From Flavobacterium sp. 102 (GTDB taxonomy: Bacteria > Bacteroidota > Bacteroidia > Flavobacteriales > Flavobacteriaceae): 64,000 bases of DNA. The stretch covers positions 2,976,001 through 3,040,000 of the forward strand of contig NZ_RBKX01000001.1 of assembly GCF_003634615.1 (NCBI RefSeq), read 5' to 3'. Below are positions 15,567 through 25,580 of the stretch, piece after piece. The notes under the pieces are model-generated. The model was not told the origin of the DNA. It was given only the letters and a program-made list of their open reading frames with translations, and searched no databases. Numbering within the stretch: position 1 is the first letter of the stretch; every line of letters starts with the position of its first letter. Made by a program: the position numbers and the translations under genes.

Positions 15567-18500
15567 ATGAAATTAGCAGAAATATCGATAAAACGTCCGT
15601 CGTTAGTAATTGTATTGTTTACAATTCTAACACTTGGTGGATTGTTCAGTTATAGCAATTTAGGCTACGAATTGATTCCTAAATTTGAAACTAACGTAAT
15701 TACAATTGCCACAATTTATCCAGGTGCATCACCAAGTGAAATTGAAAATACGGTTACTAAAAAAATTGAAGATGCTGTAGCATCTTTAGAAAACATCAAA
15801 AAGATTGATGCCAAATCTTACGAAAGTTTGTCAACAGTTTCTATCACATTAACTTCAAATGCTGATGTTAATGTTTCAATGAACGATGCGCAACGTAAAA
15901 TTAACGCGATCATTAGTGATTTACCAGATGATGCTGAGACACCTTCGTTAACCAAATTTTCCTTAAGTGATTTACCAATTATGACAATTGGTGCCAACGG
16001 GAAAATGGACGAAGTTGCTTTTTACGATTTAATTGATAAAAAATTAGCTCCAATTTTATCTCGAGTTCAAGGTGTTGCTCAAGTAAACATTATTGGTGGG
16101 CAAGAGAGAGAAATTCAAGTAAATCTTGATGCTGTAAAAATGCAAGGTTACGGACTTTCAATTCCGCAAGTGCAACAAAATATTTTATCTTCTAATTTAG
16201 ACTTCCCTACAGGAAACATTCAAACGCGTGAGCAAAAAATATTAATACGTTTAGCTGGAAAATATAAAAATGTTGAAGAACTAAGAAATCTAATTGTATC
16301 TTCTAAAAACGGAATTCAAGTTCGCTTAGGTGATATTGCAGATGTTCAAGATACCCAAAAAATTGCTGAAAAAGTTGCTCGAGTAGATCAAAAAAGTGCA
16401 ATAATTTTACAAATTATAAAACAATCGGATGCGAATGCTGTTGCTGTAAGTGAAGAATTAGTTAAAACAATTGCAAAGCTTGAAACTGAATACACAGCAA
16501 ATGGTTTAGAACTCGAAATTGCAAAAGATAGTACCATTTTTACACTTGAAGCAGCAGACGCAGTAGTGCACGATTTGTTAATTGCAGTGCTTTTAGTTGC
16601 TTTAGTAATGTTATTTTTCTTACATAGTATCAGAAACTCATTAATTGTAATGGTCTCTATTCCTGCTTCATTAATTGCAACTTTTATTGGGATATATTTA
16701 ATGGGTTACACCTTAAATTTAATGAGTTTATTAGGATTGTCACTCGTAGTAGGTATTCTTGTTGACGATGCCATTGTGGTACTTGAAAATATATATAGGC
16801 ACATGGAAATGGGCAAGAACAAAGCTCGGGCTGCTTATGATGGAACTGCCGAAATAGGCGGAACAGTAGTATCAATTACCTTAGTGATTGTTGTGGTTTT
16901 TTTACCAATTGCTATGAGTACTGGCTTGGTTTCTAACATTATTACGCAATTCTGTGTAACTGTTATAATTGCAACAATGTTGTCATTACTTGCATCATTT
17001 ACCATTATTCCTTGGCTATCATCAAGATACGCAAAATTAGAACACATTGAAGGGAAAAACTTTTTTGGAAGAATTATTCTTGGATTTGAAAGTTATTTAA
17101 CTCGATTTACAAATTGGGTTACTGAATTGTTAACGTGGTGCTTAGATCATTACATCAAAACGATTTTGGTCGTTTTAGTATTATTCTTTGGATCAACCAT
17201 AGGATTAATGGGTGGTGGATTTATTGGTGGTGAATTCTTCGCAGCATCTGATAGTGGTGAATTTTTAGTTCAAATTGAAATGCCTAAAGACGCTTCACTA
17301 GAACAAACCAATTTCATGACACAAAAAGCAGAAGCTTTCTTAAAAAAAGAAGCATACGTTCACAGTCAAATTACAACTATTGGTCAAACCAGTGAAGGTC
17401 TTGGAGCTTCTCAAGCAACAGCCTATAAATCTGAGATTAATGTAAAAATGGTTGGTTTAGATAAACGTGATGAACCTGCAAACGTGTATGCGGCAAAAAC
17501 AAAACGTAAATTAGAAAAAATATTAGTTGGAGCAAAAGTTAAAACAGTTCCAGTAGGTATTTTAGGAACTGCACAAGATGCAACTTTAGGTTTAATTGTA
17601 ACAGGACCAAATGTAGAAACGGCTATGGCATTTGCAAAAGCAGCTGAAAAAGAATTACGCACTATTCCAGGAGCTACAGAAATCGAATTATCAGTAGAAG
17701 ACGGAAATCCAGAAGTGAATGTTCAGGTGGATAGAGATAAAATGGCAGCTCTTGGATTAAGTTTACAAACGATAGGTATGACTATGCAAACTGCATTTAG
17801 TGGAAATACCGATGGAAAATTTAGAGCTGGTGAATACGAATATGACATCAATATTAAATATAATGCGTTCGATAGAAAAAGTATTGCAGATGTAAGTAAC
17901 TTAATTTTCATTAATGATAGAGGCGAACAAATTAAATTAACACAATTTGCTACAGTAACAGAAAGTTCTGGTCCAAGTGAATTAGAACGAAGAGACAAAT
18001 CAGCATCCGTAACTGTAAAAGGTCAAAATGTGGGAGTTGCTTCGGGAACTATTGTTTCGCAATGGCAAGAAAAAATTGATAAATTAGAAAAACCAACCGG
18101 TGTAGATTACATTTGGGGTGGTGATATGGAAAACCAAAGTGAAGGTTTCGGAACACTTGGAATTGCTTTATTAGCTGCTATTATCTTGGTTTACCTTGTA
18201 ATGGTTTCGTTATACGACAGTTTTGTGCATCCATTTGTAGTATTGTTTGCGATTCCGCTTTCGTTTATTGGAGCCATGTTAGCTTTAGCTTTAACAAACA
18301 ATACATTGAATATTTTCACCATTTTAGGTATCATCATGCTAATTGGTCTGGTGTGTAAAAATGCGATTATGTTGGTGGACTACACGAACCAAAGACGTAA
18401 AGCTGGAGAAAGTATTAGAACGGCATTAATTCAGGCCAATCACGCGAGGTTGCGTCCAATCTTAATGACGACCATTGCCATGGTCTTTGGTATGTTTCCA

Positions 18501-18740
18501 ATTGCATTGGCTTCTGGAGCTGGAGCAGAATGGAAAAACGGTTTGGCTTGGGTGATCATTGGTGGATTGATTTCCTCTTTATTCTTAACTTTAATTGTGG
18601 TTCCTGTAATCTACGAAATCATGGAGAAAATAATCGCCAAATTCTCCAAAGGTGAGAAAACTGATTATGAGGCTGAAATGGTAGCCGATTATGAGCATAC
18701 AGAATTGAGCGACGGGTTTAATCCCAAGCATACCACTTAA
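15567..18740 (+). CDS. RND family multidrug efflux permease (AcrB/HAE1 type)
   Basis: This 1057-residue inner-membrane proton antiporter has the full AcrB layout: an N-terminal helix (SIKRPSLVIVLFTILTLGGL), two large periplasmic loops and twelve helices in two halves. The proton-relay residues are visible: the Asp pair in VVGILVDDAIVVLENIYRHM (helix 4) and the Lys of GLVCKNAIMLVDY (helix 10). Periplasmic motifs such as YPGASPSEIENTVTKKIEDA are canonical. It exports hydrophobic or amphiphilic drugs through the TolC and adaptor encoded upstream. It is the last gene of the operon, followed by a strong terminator. Confidence 0.95.
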   Translation: MKLAEISIKRPSLVIVLFTILTLGGLFSYSNLGYELIPKFETNVITIATIYPGASPSEIENTVTKKIEDAVASLENIKKIDAKSYESLSTVSITLTSNADVNVSMNDAQRKINAIISDLPDDAETPSLTKFSLSDLPIMTIGANGKMDEVAFYDLIDKKLAPILSRVQGVAQVNIIGGQEREIQVNLDAVKMQGYGLSIPQVQQNILSSNLDFPTGNIQTREQKILIRLAGKYKNVEELRNLIVSSKNGIQVRLGDIADVQDTQKIAEKVARVDQKSAIILQIIKQSDANAVAVSEELVKTIAKLETEYTANGLELEIAKDSTIFTLEAADAVVHDLLIAVLLVALVMLFFLHSIRNSLIVMVSIPASLIATFIGIYLMGYTLNLMSLLGLSLVVGILVDDAIVVLENIYRHMEMGKNKARAAYDGTAEIGGTVVSITLVIVVVFLPIAMSTGLVSNIITQFCVTVIIATMLSLLASFTIIPWLSSRYAKLEHIEGKNFFGRIILGFESYLTRFTNWVTELLTWCLDHYIKTILVVLVLFFGSTIGLMGGGFIGGEFFAASDSGEFLVQIEMPKDASLEQTNFMTQKAEAFLKKEAYVHSQITTIGQTSEGLGASQATAYKSEINVKMVGLDKRDEPANVYAAKTKRKLEKILVGAKVKTVPVGILGTAQDATLGLIVTGPNVETAMAFAKAAEKELRTIPGATEIELSVEDGNPEVNVQVDRDKMAALGLSLQTIGMTMQTAFSGNTDGKFRAGEYEYDINIKYNAFDRKSIADVSNLIFINDRGEQIKLTQFATVTESSGPSELERRDKSASVTVKGQNVGVASGTIVSQWQEKIDKLEKPTGVDYIWGGDMENQSEGFGTLGIALLAAIILVYLVMVSLYDSFVHPFVVLFAIPLSFIGAMLALALTNNTLNIFTILGIIMLIGLVCKNAIMLVDYTNQRRKAGESIRTALIQANHARLRPILMTTIAMVFGMFPIALASGAGAEWKNGLAWVIIGGLISSLFLTLIVVPVIYEIMEKIIAKFSKGEKTDYEAEMVADYEHTELSDGFNPKHTT

Positions 18741-18748
18741 TTCAATGT

Positions 18749-18777
18749 AAAAGGGAACCCAATTGGGTTCCCTTTTT
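18749..18777. terminator. Palindromic terminator of the RND operon
   Basis: AAAAGGGAACCC, an AATT loop, then the exact complement ending in TTTTT. The 12 bp stem is perfect and works in both directions. It lies 9 bases after the pump stop. Confidence 0.9.
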
Positions 18778-18942
18778 ATTTGATTGGAATTAGGGACAGG
18801 AGGTTTTTGTCGTGCCTCGTGTTGTTTCATAGGTTGGCTTAAAGGACGTAATTCGGGTTCCTAATTTTAGTTTTCCAGATAAATGTTATCCATAAGGCAG
18901 CATTTTTGAAGAAACCTAAAAATCCCTTATTTTATATTGTTA

Positions 18943-19797
18943 CTAACTTTTGTTATTATAAATAAGCAAAGCTGTTTTTGAATTTTGCAGCAAACGATTG
19001 CTATGATTCAATTTGAACAATCTTTGCAAATATGGTAGATTACGATGTATTATACAGAGAATATCCGTTCCATTATGCGCTATATAGTTTTCTAAACCCT
19101 TTTCAACATCGGTATCGACGACAGTATCAACGATGAGATTGTCATTCCCAATATTTTCAAGCCAAATTCTTTTTTTATTTTCTGCTTGTGCAGCCATCTT
19201 CTCAGATTCAACTACGTGTACGCAATTAAATCTGTAATTATATTTCAGTGAGTTCTCCAGCAATTGTAGAATAATGGAATGCTCGTTTGTGTTCAACATA
19301 ACTGCAATTGTGACCTTATTCATGGCAACAAATACTGCTTTTTCGGGAACTGCTAAAAACGGAATGTCAATATGATTGATGAGTTTGCTTGTATTGGAAC
19401 CAAATAATTTCTTGTCAATGGTATTAGCCCCTGAAGTTCCCATTACCACTATATCTATTGCCTTTTCGTAAATATAATCTGTAATTGTATCAAGAAATAT
19501 TCCTTTCTCAAAATGAAACTCTACTTGAATTTTTAATTTATTATTATCCTGGGCTATTTTTTCAAGTTTCCTCGCTTCAGCCTTAAACCTTCCCCATTCT
19601 TCATCTTCCAAAGTGTCGTTAAAAATTTTTGCTAACGGATGCACATTTTTCAATTCTTCGGGGTCTTTAGTTTCCACAATAGGGACAATGTGAAGTATGT
19701 GTACCTCAGCATTCATTTTTTCGGCAAGCGACAACGCATAAATAAAGGCATTCTTTGCTACGTCCGAAAAATCCGTTAGAAATAATATCTTTTTCAT
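18943..19797 (-). CDS. Tandem universal stress protein (UspA family)
   Basis: The start is put at ATG 19797 (MKKILFLTDFSDVAKNAFIY), which begins the first Usp domain; the open frame upstream is an overlap with the preceding gene. The protein has two Usp domains: residues 1-140 with FLTDFSDVAKNAF and the ATP-binding tail VVMGTSGANTIDKKLFGSNT, and a second, degenerate domain with VTIAVMLNTNEHS. Universal stress proteins bind ATP and support survival under stress. It is the last gene of the EmrAB-type efflux operon. Confidence 0.88.
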   Translation of the reverse strand: MKKILFLTDFSDVAKNAFIYALSLAEKMNAEVHILHIVPIVETKDPEELKNVHPLAKIFNDTLEDEEWGRFKAEARKLEKIAQDNNKLKIQVEFHFEKGIFLDTITDYIYEKAIDIVVMGTSGANTIDKKLFGSNTSKLINHIDIPFLAVPEKAVFVAMNKVTIAVMLNTNEHSIILQLLENSLKYNYRFNCVHVVESEKMAAQAENKKRIWLENIGNDNLIVDTVVDTDVEKGLENYIAHNGTDILCIIHRNLPYLQRLFKLNHSNRLLQNSKTALLIYNNKS

Positions 19798-19804
19798 TTT
19801 AAAT

Positions 19805-20383
19805 TTATAAGTGATGCTTTTTTTCAAAACTTACTAATTTAGTAAGCCCTAACCCAACCACAAAAGTATCGTAGGCGTCATTTTTCACTTCATACGTTGC
19901 AGAAAGGCCAAGTTCCCAGTCGTGGGGAATTTCTACCATATATTCTGCCCCAACAAGAAACATAGAAAAATCCTTCTCCTCACTGAACTCCTTACCATAT
20001 CCTGCCAGCAATCCCAAGGAATGTAAAGGGTTATAGGTAACTACCGCATTTACAGATAATGGATATTCTCTTTCAATAAAATTATTTTCCAGTTCTCCGT
20101 TCTTTTCTTCAATGATAAAACTTTCAAAAATCATATCCGAATGCACCCCTAAAGCAAATTTATTGGAAATCCAGTAATTTACGTTCAATCCGAGAGCAGC
20201 TGCAGAACTGATTTCATTTTTTTTCGTATCGATATTGTGTTTGATGAAGGCATCCCCCATTATAGCAGATATCCCTATTTTCCCTTTTAAGGAAGCATGT
20301 TCTTCCAATTTTTCTTGCGCTCTGCAATTATGGATGCTTATCGCCGATATAAGTAAAAGGCCTACTATTGGTCTCATCGTCAT
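19805..20383 (-). CDS. Outer-membrane beta-barrel protein
   Basis: This 192-residue exported protein has a signal peptide (IVGLLLISAISIHNCRAQ) followed by alternating hydrophobic/polar strands typical of an eight-stranded barrel. Examples are AALGLNVNYWISNKFALGVH and HDWELGLSATYEVKNDAYDT. The exact start could be the ATG at 20383 or the one at 20377. It lies between the MFS pump and the Usp gene on the same strand, 8 bases upstream of the Usp start. A role in envelope stress or transport is likely from context; the specific function is unknown. Confidence 0.75.
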   Translation of the reverse strand: MTMRPIVGLLLISAISIHNCRAQEKLEEHASLKGKIGISAIMGDAFIKHNIDTKKNEISSAAALGLNVNYWISNKFALGVHSDMIFESFIIEEKNGELENNFIEREYPLSVNAVVTYNPLHSLGLLAGYGKEFSEEKDFSMFLVGAEYMVEIPHDWELGLSATYEVKNDAYDTFVVGLGLTKLVSFEKKHHL

Positions 20384-20441
20384 CTTGATTTATTTAATAC
20401 CTAATTCTTGTAATCTTAATAAAAATAATTCTGATATTCTG

Positions 20442-21989
20442 TTATGAAAACTTATAACCCCGTAACCTATTCCCCCTTATTACCTTTCTTAAAAACACTA
20501 TCCTCCGGTTATTGAATTGTCCGTAATGATGGGTTAATACAAAAATCAATATTGGTATAATGAGCCAACACAAATATCCCAACACAATCTTGGAAGAAGC
20601 CATCATGGCATTGACTTGTGTTGTTTGGTACATACTCATGCCGTCGCTGAAATCTCCTGTATCCAAATAGACAGAAATATCACTCAGGCTTTGCCATTGT
20701 CCCTGATAAGCTGCCCAACTAATAATTGCTCCTGCAAACGCTGTTGCTATAAAAGTCCGCACCAACAACATGATGCCTATAAGGCTAAGCATATCGTCTA
20801 TTTGTAAGTTTAAGGTAGCATAATACCAGATCCCAATGAAAAGAATTCCTAATCCTAAACCTTTTATAAACATTGGAAAATAGAGATACTCTATATTCAT
20901 TTGCGGTTGGATCATCAAATACAACATCAGAGTATGAAGAAAAAAAGCCATAAAGCCCAAAATAATATAGTATTTTACATTCCATTTATTTTTAAAACCA
21001 TGAAAGGCAAGAAACCCTGCTATAACAATTCCGGGAATCATCCATAGGTTCAGCTTTGCATTAATAAGATTGTTATACCCTAAAACACCCACTGTGTATT
21101 GGACAAAAATACTGCTGCTTGCCAAATATGCGCCTAGAAACAAAAGTAATATCATCCCATGCCATACATTTACTTTTTGAACAATCAGTTCAAATTTGAT
21201 GAGTTTGCGTTTTAGAAATTTTTGCCTGTAAATAAGGGCCGCCAAAAGTATTACGCTTATCAAAAAGGAACCTGTAATAAAGGGTGAACTGAACCAACCT
21301 TGCTGTCGCATAAAGGTAAGCCCTGCATTCAGGCACATTGCGGAAACGGAAAATAAAACCAAAGACAGCCAGTCAATCTGATACAAAGGCTTTTTAAAGC
21401 CAAAGCGTTGGTTGTGCTGGAAAATCAACGACAGGGAAGCAATAACTAACATCATTATCGACATATAGAAGTAAGGTGCCTGCCAACTGCTGTTGAAGAT
21501 TAAATCAGCCATAAGGTAAGAGGAGAGTTGCCCGATGCCAATCGTTATAGGGTAAAATATAGAGTAGAATCTCCCTCTTTCTCCTGTTGGTGATAGGATG
21601 AACATAACTGGCAACATCATTTCTATCATGGCAAACATTTTAAGCAAGCCAATAAAAAAACTTCCTCCAATGACCATCAATATATTGTCTGTTGTTCCTA
21701 TCAAATAAGAAATACCAGCAACGACAACAGTGCAAAAAACAATTATTTCTTTGGAGCGAAAACGCATTTTGACACGCATCACGATAGTACCGGCAACAGC
21801 CATTCCGATAGTTGTGGCATTATTTGCCATAGAAATATATTCCGAATAGGTTGCCAATGCTCCAGAAATATCAGATATATTGCTGGTATAAATGCCATTT
21901 AACGCTAACAGCGGTAACAGAAAAATAATAATCAGCAGCAGCATAATCGGTTTGGGAACCCAAGTGGCAAACGGTCCTTTATTGTACAT
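20442..21989 (-). CDS. MFS drug transporter (DHA2/EmrB-like)
   Basis: This 515-residue integral membrane protein has about fourteen predicted helices, as in the DHA2 group (for example PIMLLLIIIFLLPLLALNGI and IVIAGFLAFHGFKN). Loops contain the weak MFS motif region around TIVMRVKMRFRSKEIIV. It is immediately downstream (7 bases) of an HlyD-type adaptor and a TolC protein, so it is the inner-membrane pump of a tripartite EmrKY/EmrAB-like system. Substrate is unknown. Confidence 0.88.
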   Translation of the reverse strand: MYNKGPFATWVPKPIMLLLIIIFLLPLLALNGIYTSNISDISGALATYSEYISMANNATTIGMAVAGTIVMRVKMRFRSKEIIVFCTVVVAGISYLIGTTDNILMVIGGSFFIGLLKMFAMIEMMLPVMFILSPTGERGRFYSIFYPITIGIGQLSSYLMADLIFNSSWQAPYFYMSIMMLVIASLSLIFQHNQRFGFKKPLYQIDWLSLVLFSVSAMCLNAGLTFMRQQGWFSSPFITGSFLISVILLAALIYRQKFLKRKLIKFELIVQKVNVWHGMILLLFLGAYLASSSIFVQYTVGVLGYNNLINAKLNLWMIPGIVIAGFLAFHGFKNKWNVKYYIILGFMAFFLHTLMLYLMIQPQMNIEYLYFPMFIKGLGLGILFIGIWYYATLNLQIDDMLSLIGIMLLVRTFIATAFAGAIISWAAYQGQWQSLSDISVYLDTGDFSDGMSMYQTTQVNAMMASSKIVLGYLCWLIIPILIFVLTHHYGQFNNRRIVFLRKVIRGNRLRGYKFS

Positions 21990-21996
21990 AACGCTG

Positions 21997-23139
21997 CTAT
22001 TTTAAGGTAACTTCTACGTTCATGCCTGCGCGCAGCAATTTCAGATCTTCAGGATTGTTGTTTTTGGTAAACTCAATCCGCACTGGGATACGCTGCTGCA
22101 CTTTTACAAAGTTTCCTGTCGAATTATCAACCGGAACAGCCGAATATCTGGCTCCTGTAGCTCCGGAAATAGCCGTTATTTTTCCTTCAAATTCTTTTCC
22201 GCCCAATGCATCAACCCTAATTTTTGCAAAACCACCGATGGCAACTTTTTCCATTTGTTTTTCACGGTAGTTGGCTGAAATCCAAATGTTGTTAATGTCA
22301 ACAATTGTAGCCACCTGCTGGCTTATATTTAACAACTGGCCTACATTTACGGTTCTTCTTCCCATAATTCCATCGTGTGGGGCGGTAATTACCGTATAGG
22401 AAAGATTGAGTTTTGCCATTTGAAGTGCATTTTCGGCACGTTTTATTTCCGCATCATTCATTCCCAAACGAGATTGCACTTCATTAACTGTCAACACACT
22501 TGTTTCTTTTGTATTTGTAATTGCTTGATATTGAGAAATTATGACTCCCAATTGAGCTTTGCTGGCATCATATTCGGTTTTTATTTGGTCAAACTGCTGG
22601 CGTGTAACGGCTTCGTCTGCCAATAAATTTTTGTAGCGGTTGTAATTTTGTTCAGCATTCCACAATCTTGCTTTGGCAGAATTGATGTTTGCTTGTGCCG
22701 CTTCAATATTTGCTTGTGCGGTATTGATATTGTTTGAAGCGGTTTTAACAGAATTTGAAGTTACATTTTTGGATGCCAATGCAGCCATATAAGCCGCTTC
22801 TGCCTGTCCTAACTGGGTTTGTATTTCCCTGTCGTCTAAAATGACGAGTGTATCTCCCTTTTTTACGTATTGGTGTTCTACAAACCGTATTTCTTTAATA
22901 TAAGCCGAAACACGAGTATTTATAGGATTGATGAATGATTCTACTTGTGCCGCATTGGTGTATCGATCATTTCCTATGTTTAAGTAAGAGGTTATGACCC
23001 AATACAACCCTACCAACACAAACACCAATATAGTCATACTAATGATTTTTCCAGTATTTTTCTTCTTAACAGGCGGTTTTGGCTTTGGAGTAGTTTCTTT
23101 TGAAACTGTTTCTTGAACTTTATCTTGATTTTGTGACAT
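21997..23139 (-). CDS. HlyD/EmrA family membrane-fusion protein
   Basis: This 380-residue adaptor has a short cytosolic Lys/Pro-rich start (PKPKPPVKKKNTGK), one membrane helix (ISMTILVFVLVGLYWVITSY), a biotinyl-lipoyl half, and a long coiled-coil hairpin with Ala/Gln/Asn repeats (NINTAQANIEAAQANINSAK). The second lipoyl half has VITAPHDGIMGRRTVNVGQL. It joins the MFS pump downstream and the TolC protein upstream (gap 35 bases). Confidence 0.93.
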   Translation of the reverse strand: MSQNQDKVQETVSKETTPKPKPPVKKKNTGKIISMTILVFVLVGLYWVITSYLNIGNDRYTNAAQVESFINPINTRVSAYIKEIRFVEHQYVKKGDTLVILDDREIQTQLGQAEAAYMAALASKNVTSNSVKTASNNINTAQANIEAAQANINSAKARLWNAEQNYNRYKNLLADEAVTRQQFDQIKTEYDASKAQLGVIISQYQAITNTKETSVLTVNEVQSRLGMNDAEIKRAENALQMAKLNLSYTVITAPHDGIMGRRTVNVGQLLNISQQVATIVDINNIWISANYREKQMEKVAIGGFAKIRVDALGGKEFEGKITAISGATGARYSAVPVDNSTGNFVKVQQRIPVRIEFTKNNNPEDLKLLRAGMNVEVTLK

Positions 23140-23174
23140 ATCTTTTATCTTTTATATATGAGCAAATGAAATAA

Positions 23175-24497
23175 TTATAGTTTTCCGCTTTCTTTTACTA
23201 ACTTGTAATAAGCAAAAATGAGGTTGATTTCTGAATTGGTGTATTGCAACTCTGCGTCTAGTTTGGTGTTGCTAGCATCAATTAAATCAAGTAAAATAGC
23301 TAATTGATTGTTGTACTTGCTTTCCATAATTCTGTAATTTTCATTGGCTAAATCTTTATTTTTTTCAAATGTTTTATTTTGGGTAACAGATTCGTTGTAT
23401 TTGATGTATGCCGCTTTCACAGCTACGCTTATCAACTGTTCAGCTTCGTTTGCTTGTGCTTGAGCTCGTTCTGTTTCATATTTGTTAAGTTGGATTTTTT
23501 TCGGCGTTTTATAAAGTGAACTGATATTATAACTAAGCGATAAACCTACATTCCATCCATTTGAATACATATCCAAAGCAGGTGAAATAGTAGTAATGGG
23601 ACGTTGAAGTGTATTTCTTGCAAAAGCAGATAAAACAGGCATACGCTCTGCTTTGGTTATTTTTTCAGAAACTTCATATAGTTCAACTGCCTTTTTGGTC
23701 ATCATTAAGATGGGATGGTCTTGTATATTGTTTTGATAGGTTTCTAAAAGCGAAATTTCGGGATTTTCATTTAATATCGTTTCTTCTGCTATAATCTGTG
23801 TTTCTTCTGGCAATCCCAAAGCTACAGTGAGTTGTTTGTTTAAAATTTGAATGTTATTTTCTATCACTTGCAAAGACAAATTAAGATTTGAAATTTGCAA
23901 TTCGCCACGGATAACATCATTTCGGGTTACCATTCCTTGTTTGAAAAATTGGTTACTGTTCTTTAATCGCTTTTCTGCAAGTTCAATATTTTTTCGATAA
24001 ACACTTGCTTGATTTTGCAATTTATACAAGTCCAAATAGTATCCTAATGCGAGTAATTTGATATTTTGTTCATTAGACAGATAACTAAGAGAAGCTATAT
24101 TTTCATGTAACGATTTTGCCTGAATAGCATTGTTTACTGCATTTCCTCTCCAAATTAATTGAGTAGCTTCTATAGCATATACGTTTCCAAAATGAGGCAT
24201 ATCTACTTTTGAAAAATTAGAGAAATTTTCATCTAAAACAGATACATCACCAATATAAGTTACACTTACATTCGCATTAAAATCAGGAAGTCGCTGGTTT
24301 TTAGCAACCTTTATGTCTTGTTTAGCGATGTTGATGCCCGCTTTAGAAACAGCTAATGAAGGGTTGTTTTCTGTAACTAAAGAAAAAAGTTCATCAATGG
24401 TAATTTTTTTCTTTTGTATTGAATCTTGGGCATAAACAAATGAACTTAAGAATAGGCAAGTTATCCAAAAAAAAATCTTGAAAGGGTATGATTTCAT
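23175..24497 (-). CDS. TolC family outer-membrane efflux protein
   Basis: This 440-residue channel protein has a signal peptide (FFWITCLFLSSFVYAQ), a helical TolC body (NIELAEKRLKNSNQFFKQGM) and the conserved C-terminal hairpin around NNQLAILLDLIDASNTKLDA. It is the first gene of the five-gene operon TolC, HlyD, MFS, beta-barrel, Usp, and lies 85 bases downstream of the AraC regulator gene, which probably controls it. Confidence 0.92.
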   Translation of the reverse strand: MKSYPFKIFFWITCLFLSSFVYAQDSIQKKKITIDELFSLVTENNPSLAVSKAGINIAKQDIKVAKNQRLPDFNANVSVTYIGDVSVLDENFSNFSKVDMPHFGNVYAIEATQLIWRGNAVNNAIQAKSLHENIASLSYLSNEQNIKLLALGYYLDLYKLQNQASVYRKNIELAEKRLKNSNQFFKQGMVTRNDVIRGELQISNLNLSLQVIENNIQILNKQLTVALGLPEETQIIAEETILNENPEISLLETYQNNIQDHPILMMTKKAVELYEVSEKITKAERMPVLSAFARNTLQRPITTISPALDMYSNGWNVGLSLSYNISSLYKTPKKIQLNKYETERAQAQANEAEQLISVAVKAAYIKYNESVTQNKTFEKNKDLANENYRIMESKYNNQLAILLDLIDASNTKLDAELQYTNSEINLIFAYYKLVKESGKL

Positions 24498-24528
24498 ACT
24501 AATTTAGTGTATTTATATTTTCAAAGTG

Positions 24529-24578
24529 CAAATTTAAAAATAAAATAGCTTTATAAAAGGTTGAAAAAGGATTAAAAG
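24529..24578 (-). promoter_or_regulatory. Putative activator-dependent promoter of the EmrAB-type operon
   Basis: On the minus strand TAAATTTG (24536-24529) fits the -7 consensus, but no TTG occurs at the -33 position. In its place is a 24-base direct-repeat-like block (24555-24578) with AAAAGGTTG at one end and ATTAAAAG at the other. A block of 18/24 identity recurs at 30116-30139, before another gene near an AraC regulator. I infer that the AraC protein encoded at 24583-25440 binds here. Confidence 0.4.
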
Positions 24579-24582
24579 AAGT

Positions 24583-25440
24583 TTAAATGGTATCTAAAAA
24601 TACAATTTCATTTTTGTTTCTATACTTCTTCGGACTTAAACCTGTATGCTTTTTAAAAAATTTACCAAAGGCATATTGGTCTGAAAATTGAAGTTCTGAT
24701 GCAATGATATAGATTGTGTTTTTGGTACTGAGTAGTAATGTTTTTGCCTCATTAAGTAAGGCATTTGCAATAAATTCTGTAGGTGGTGTTTTAGTTGTTT
24801 CTTTGACACAGATAAAAAGATATTTGATAGATATATTTAGTTGTTTGGCATAAAAAAGCAACTCTTTTTCTGTTTTAAAATGAAAAGAAACCAATTCGAT
24901 AAATTGCAGTGTGATTTCTTCTTTTCGGGTATTTAGTATCGTTTCAGATTGCAGTTTTTCTGCTAATGAATCCATTAAAGTATAGATAATGGTTGTGAAT
25001 AATGCAATGATAATTTGTTCCTGAAAAGAAGACTCTTTTGTGTTCTGATTGACGTGATAATTCAATAATTTAACCAATCCTACGGTTTGACTAAAAGCCT
25101 TTTTTTCTAGTTTAAAGATGTTTTGATTTTTTTCTGCATTTATAATTTGGTAAACATCATATCTGCTGAAATTAAAATAGATTTTTTCTCTAGTAATTTC
25201 TCTGTTGTGTATTAAAATATACATTTTCAGCGTTTCAGTAAAACGGATGATTTTATAAATATTTTTTTTTGAAATCAATATAATATGTTCGTTTTCATAA
25301 GATACAGGCTTTCCATTTATTTCCATCTGCATAAGTCCTTTTACTAAAAAAATGACGATGTTGCCTGATGGGCGCAAAAGATAGCCTTCTTTAGCATTTT
25401 TAAAGAAGTCTTTTTCGGTGAGTATTTTTATCAATGGCAT
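24583..25440 (-). CDS. AraC family transcriptional regulator
   Basis: This 285-residue protein has an N-terminal cupin-like ligand part and a C-terminal double HTH. Visible pieces are TEFIANALLNEAKTLLLSTK, NTIYIIASELQFSDQYAFGK and FFKKHTGLSPKKYRNKNEIV, the standard second recognition helix and tail. It is upstream of, and co-directional with, the tripartite efflux operon, so it is likely its activator. Confidence 0.9.
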   Translation of the reverse strand: MPLIKILTEKDFFKNAKEGYLLRPSGNIVIFLVKGLMQMEINGKPVSYENEHIILISKKNIYKIIRFTETLKMYILIHNREITREKIYFNFSRYDVYQIINAEKNQNIFKLEKKAFSQTVGLVKLLNYHVNQNTKESSFQEQIIIALFTTIIYTLMDSLAEKLQSETILNTRKEEITLQFIELVSFHFKTEKELLFYAKQLNISIKYLFICVKETTKTPPTEFIANALLNEAKTLLLSTKNTIYIIASELQFSDQYAFGKFFKKHTGLSPKKYRNKNEIVFLDTI

Positions 25441-25580
25441 TTATAACAAATTTTAAAGAAGTCTAAGGTATTGTTTTTAGCAAATTGATGCGCAAGATTT
25501 TTATAAGTTGAGCCGTTGGCCCGGTGCATTCCTATGGTTTCAATACGATTTTATTTACGTTATTTTAAGTGGTTAGCTTT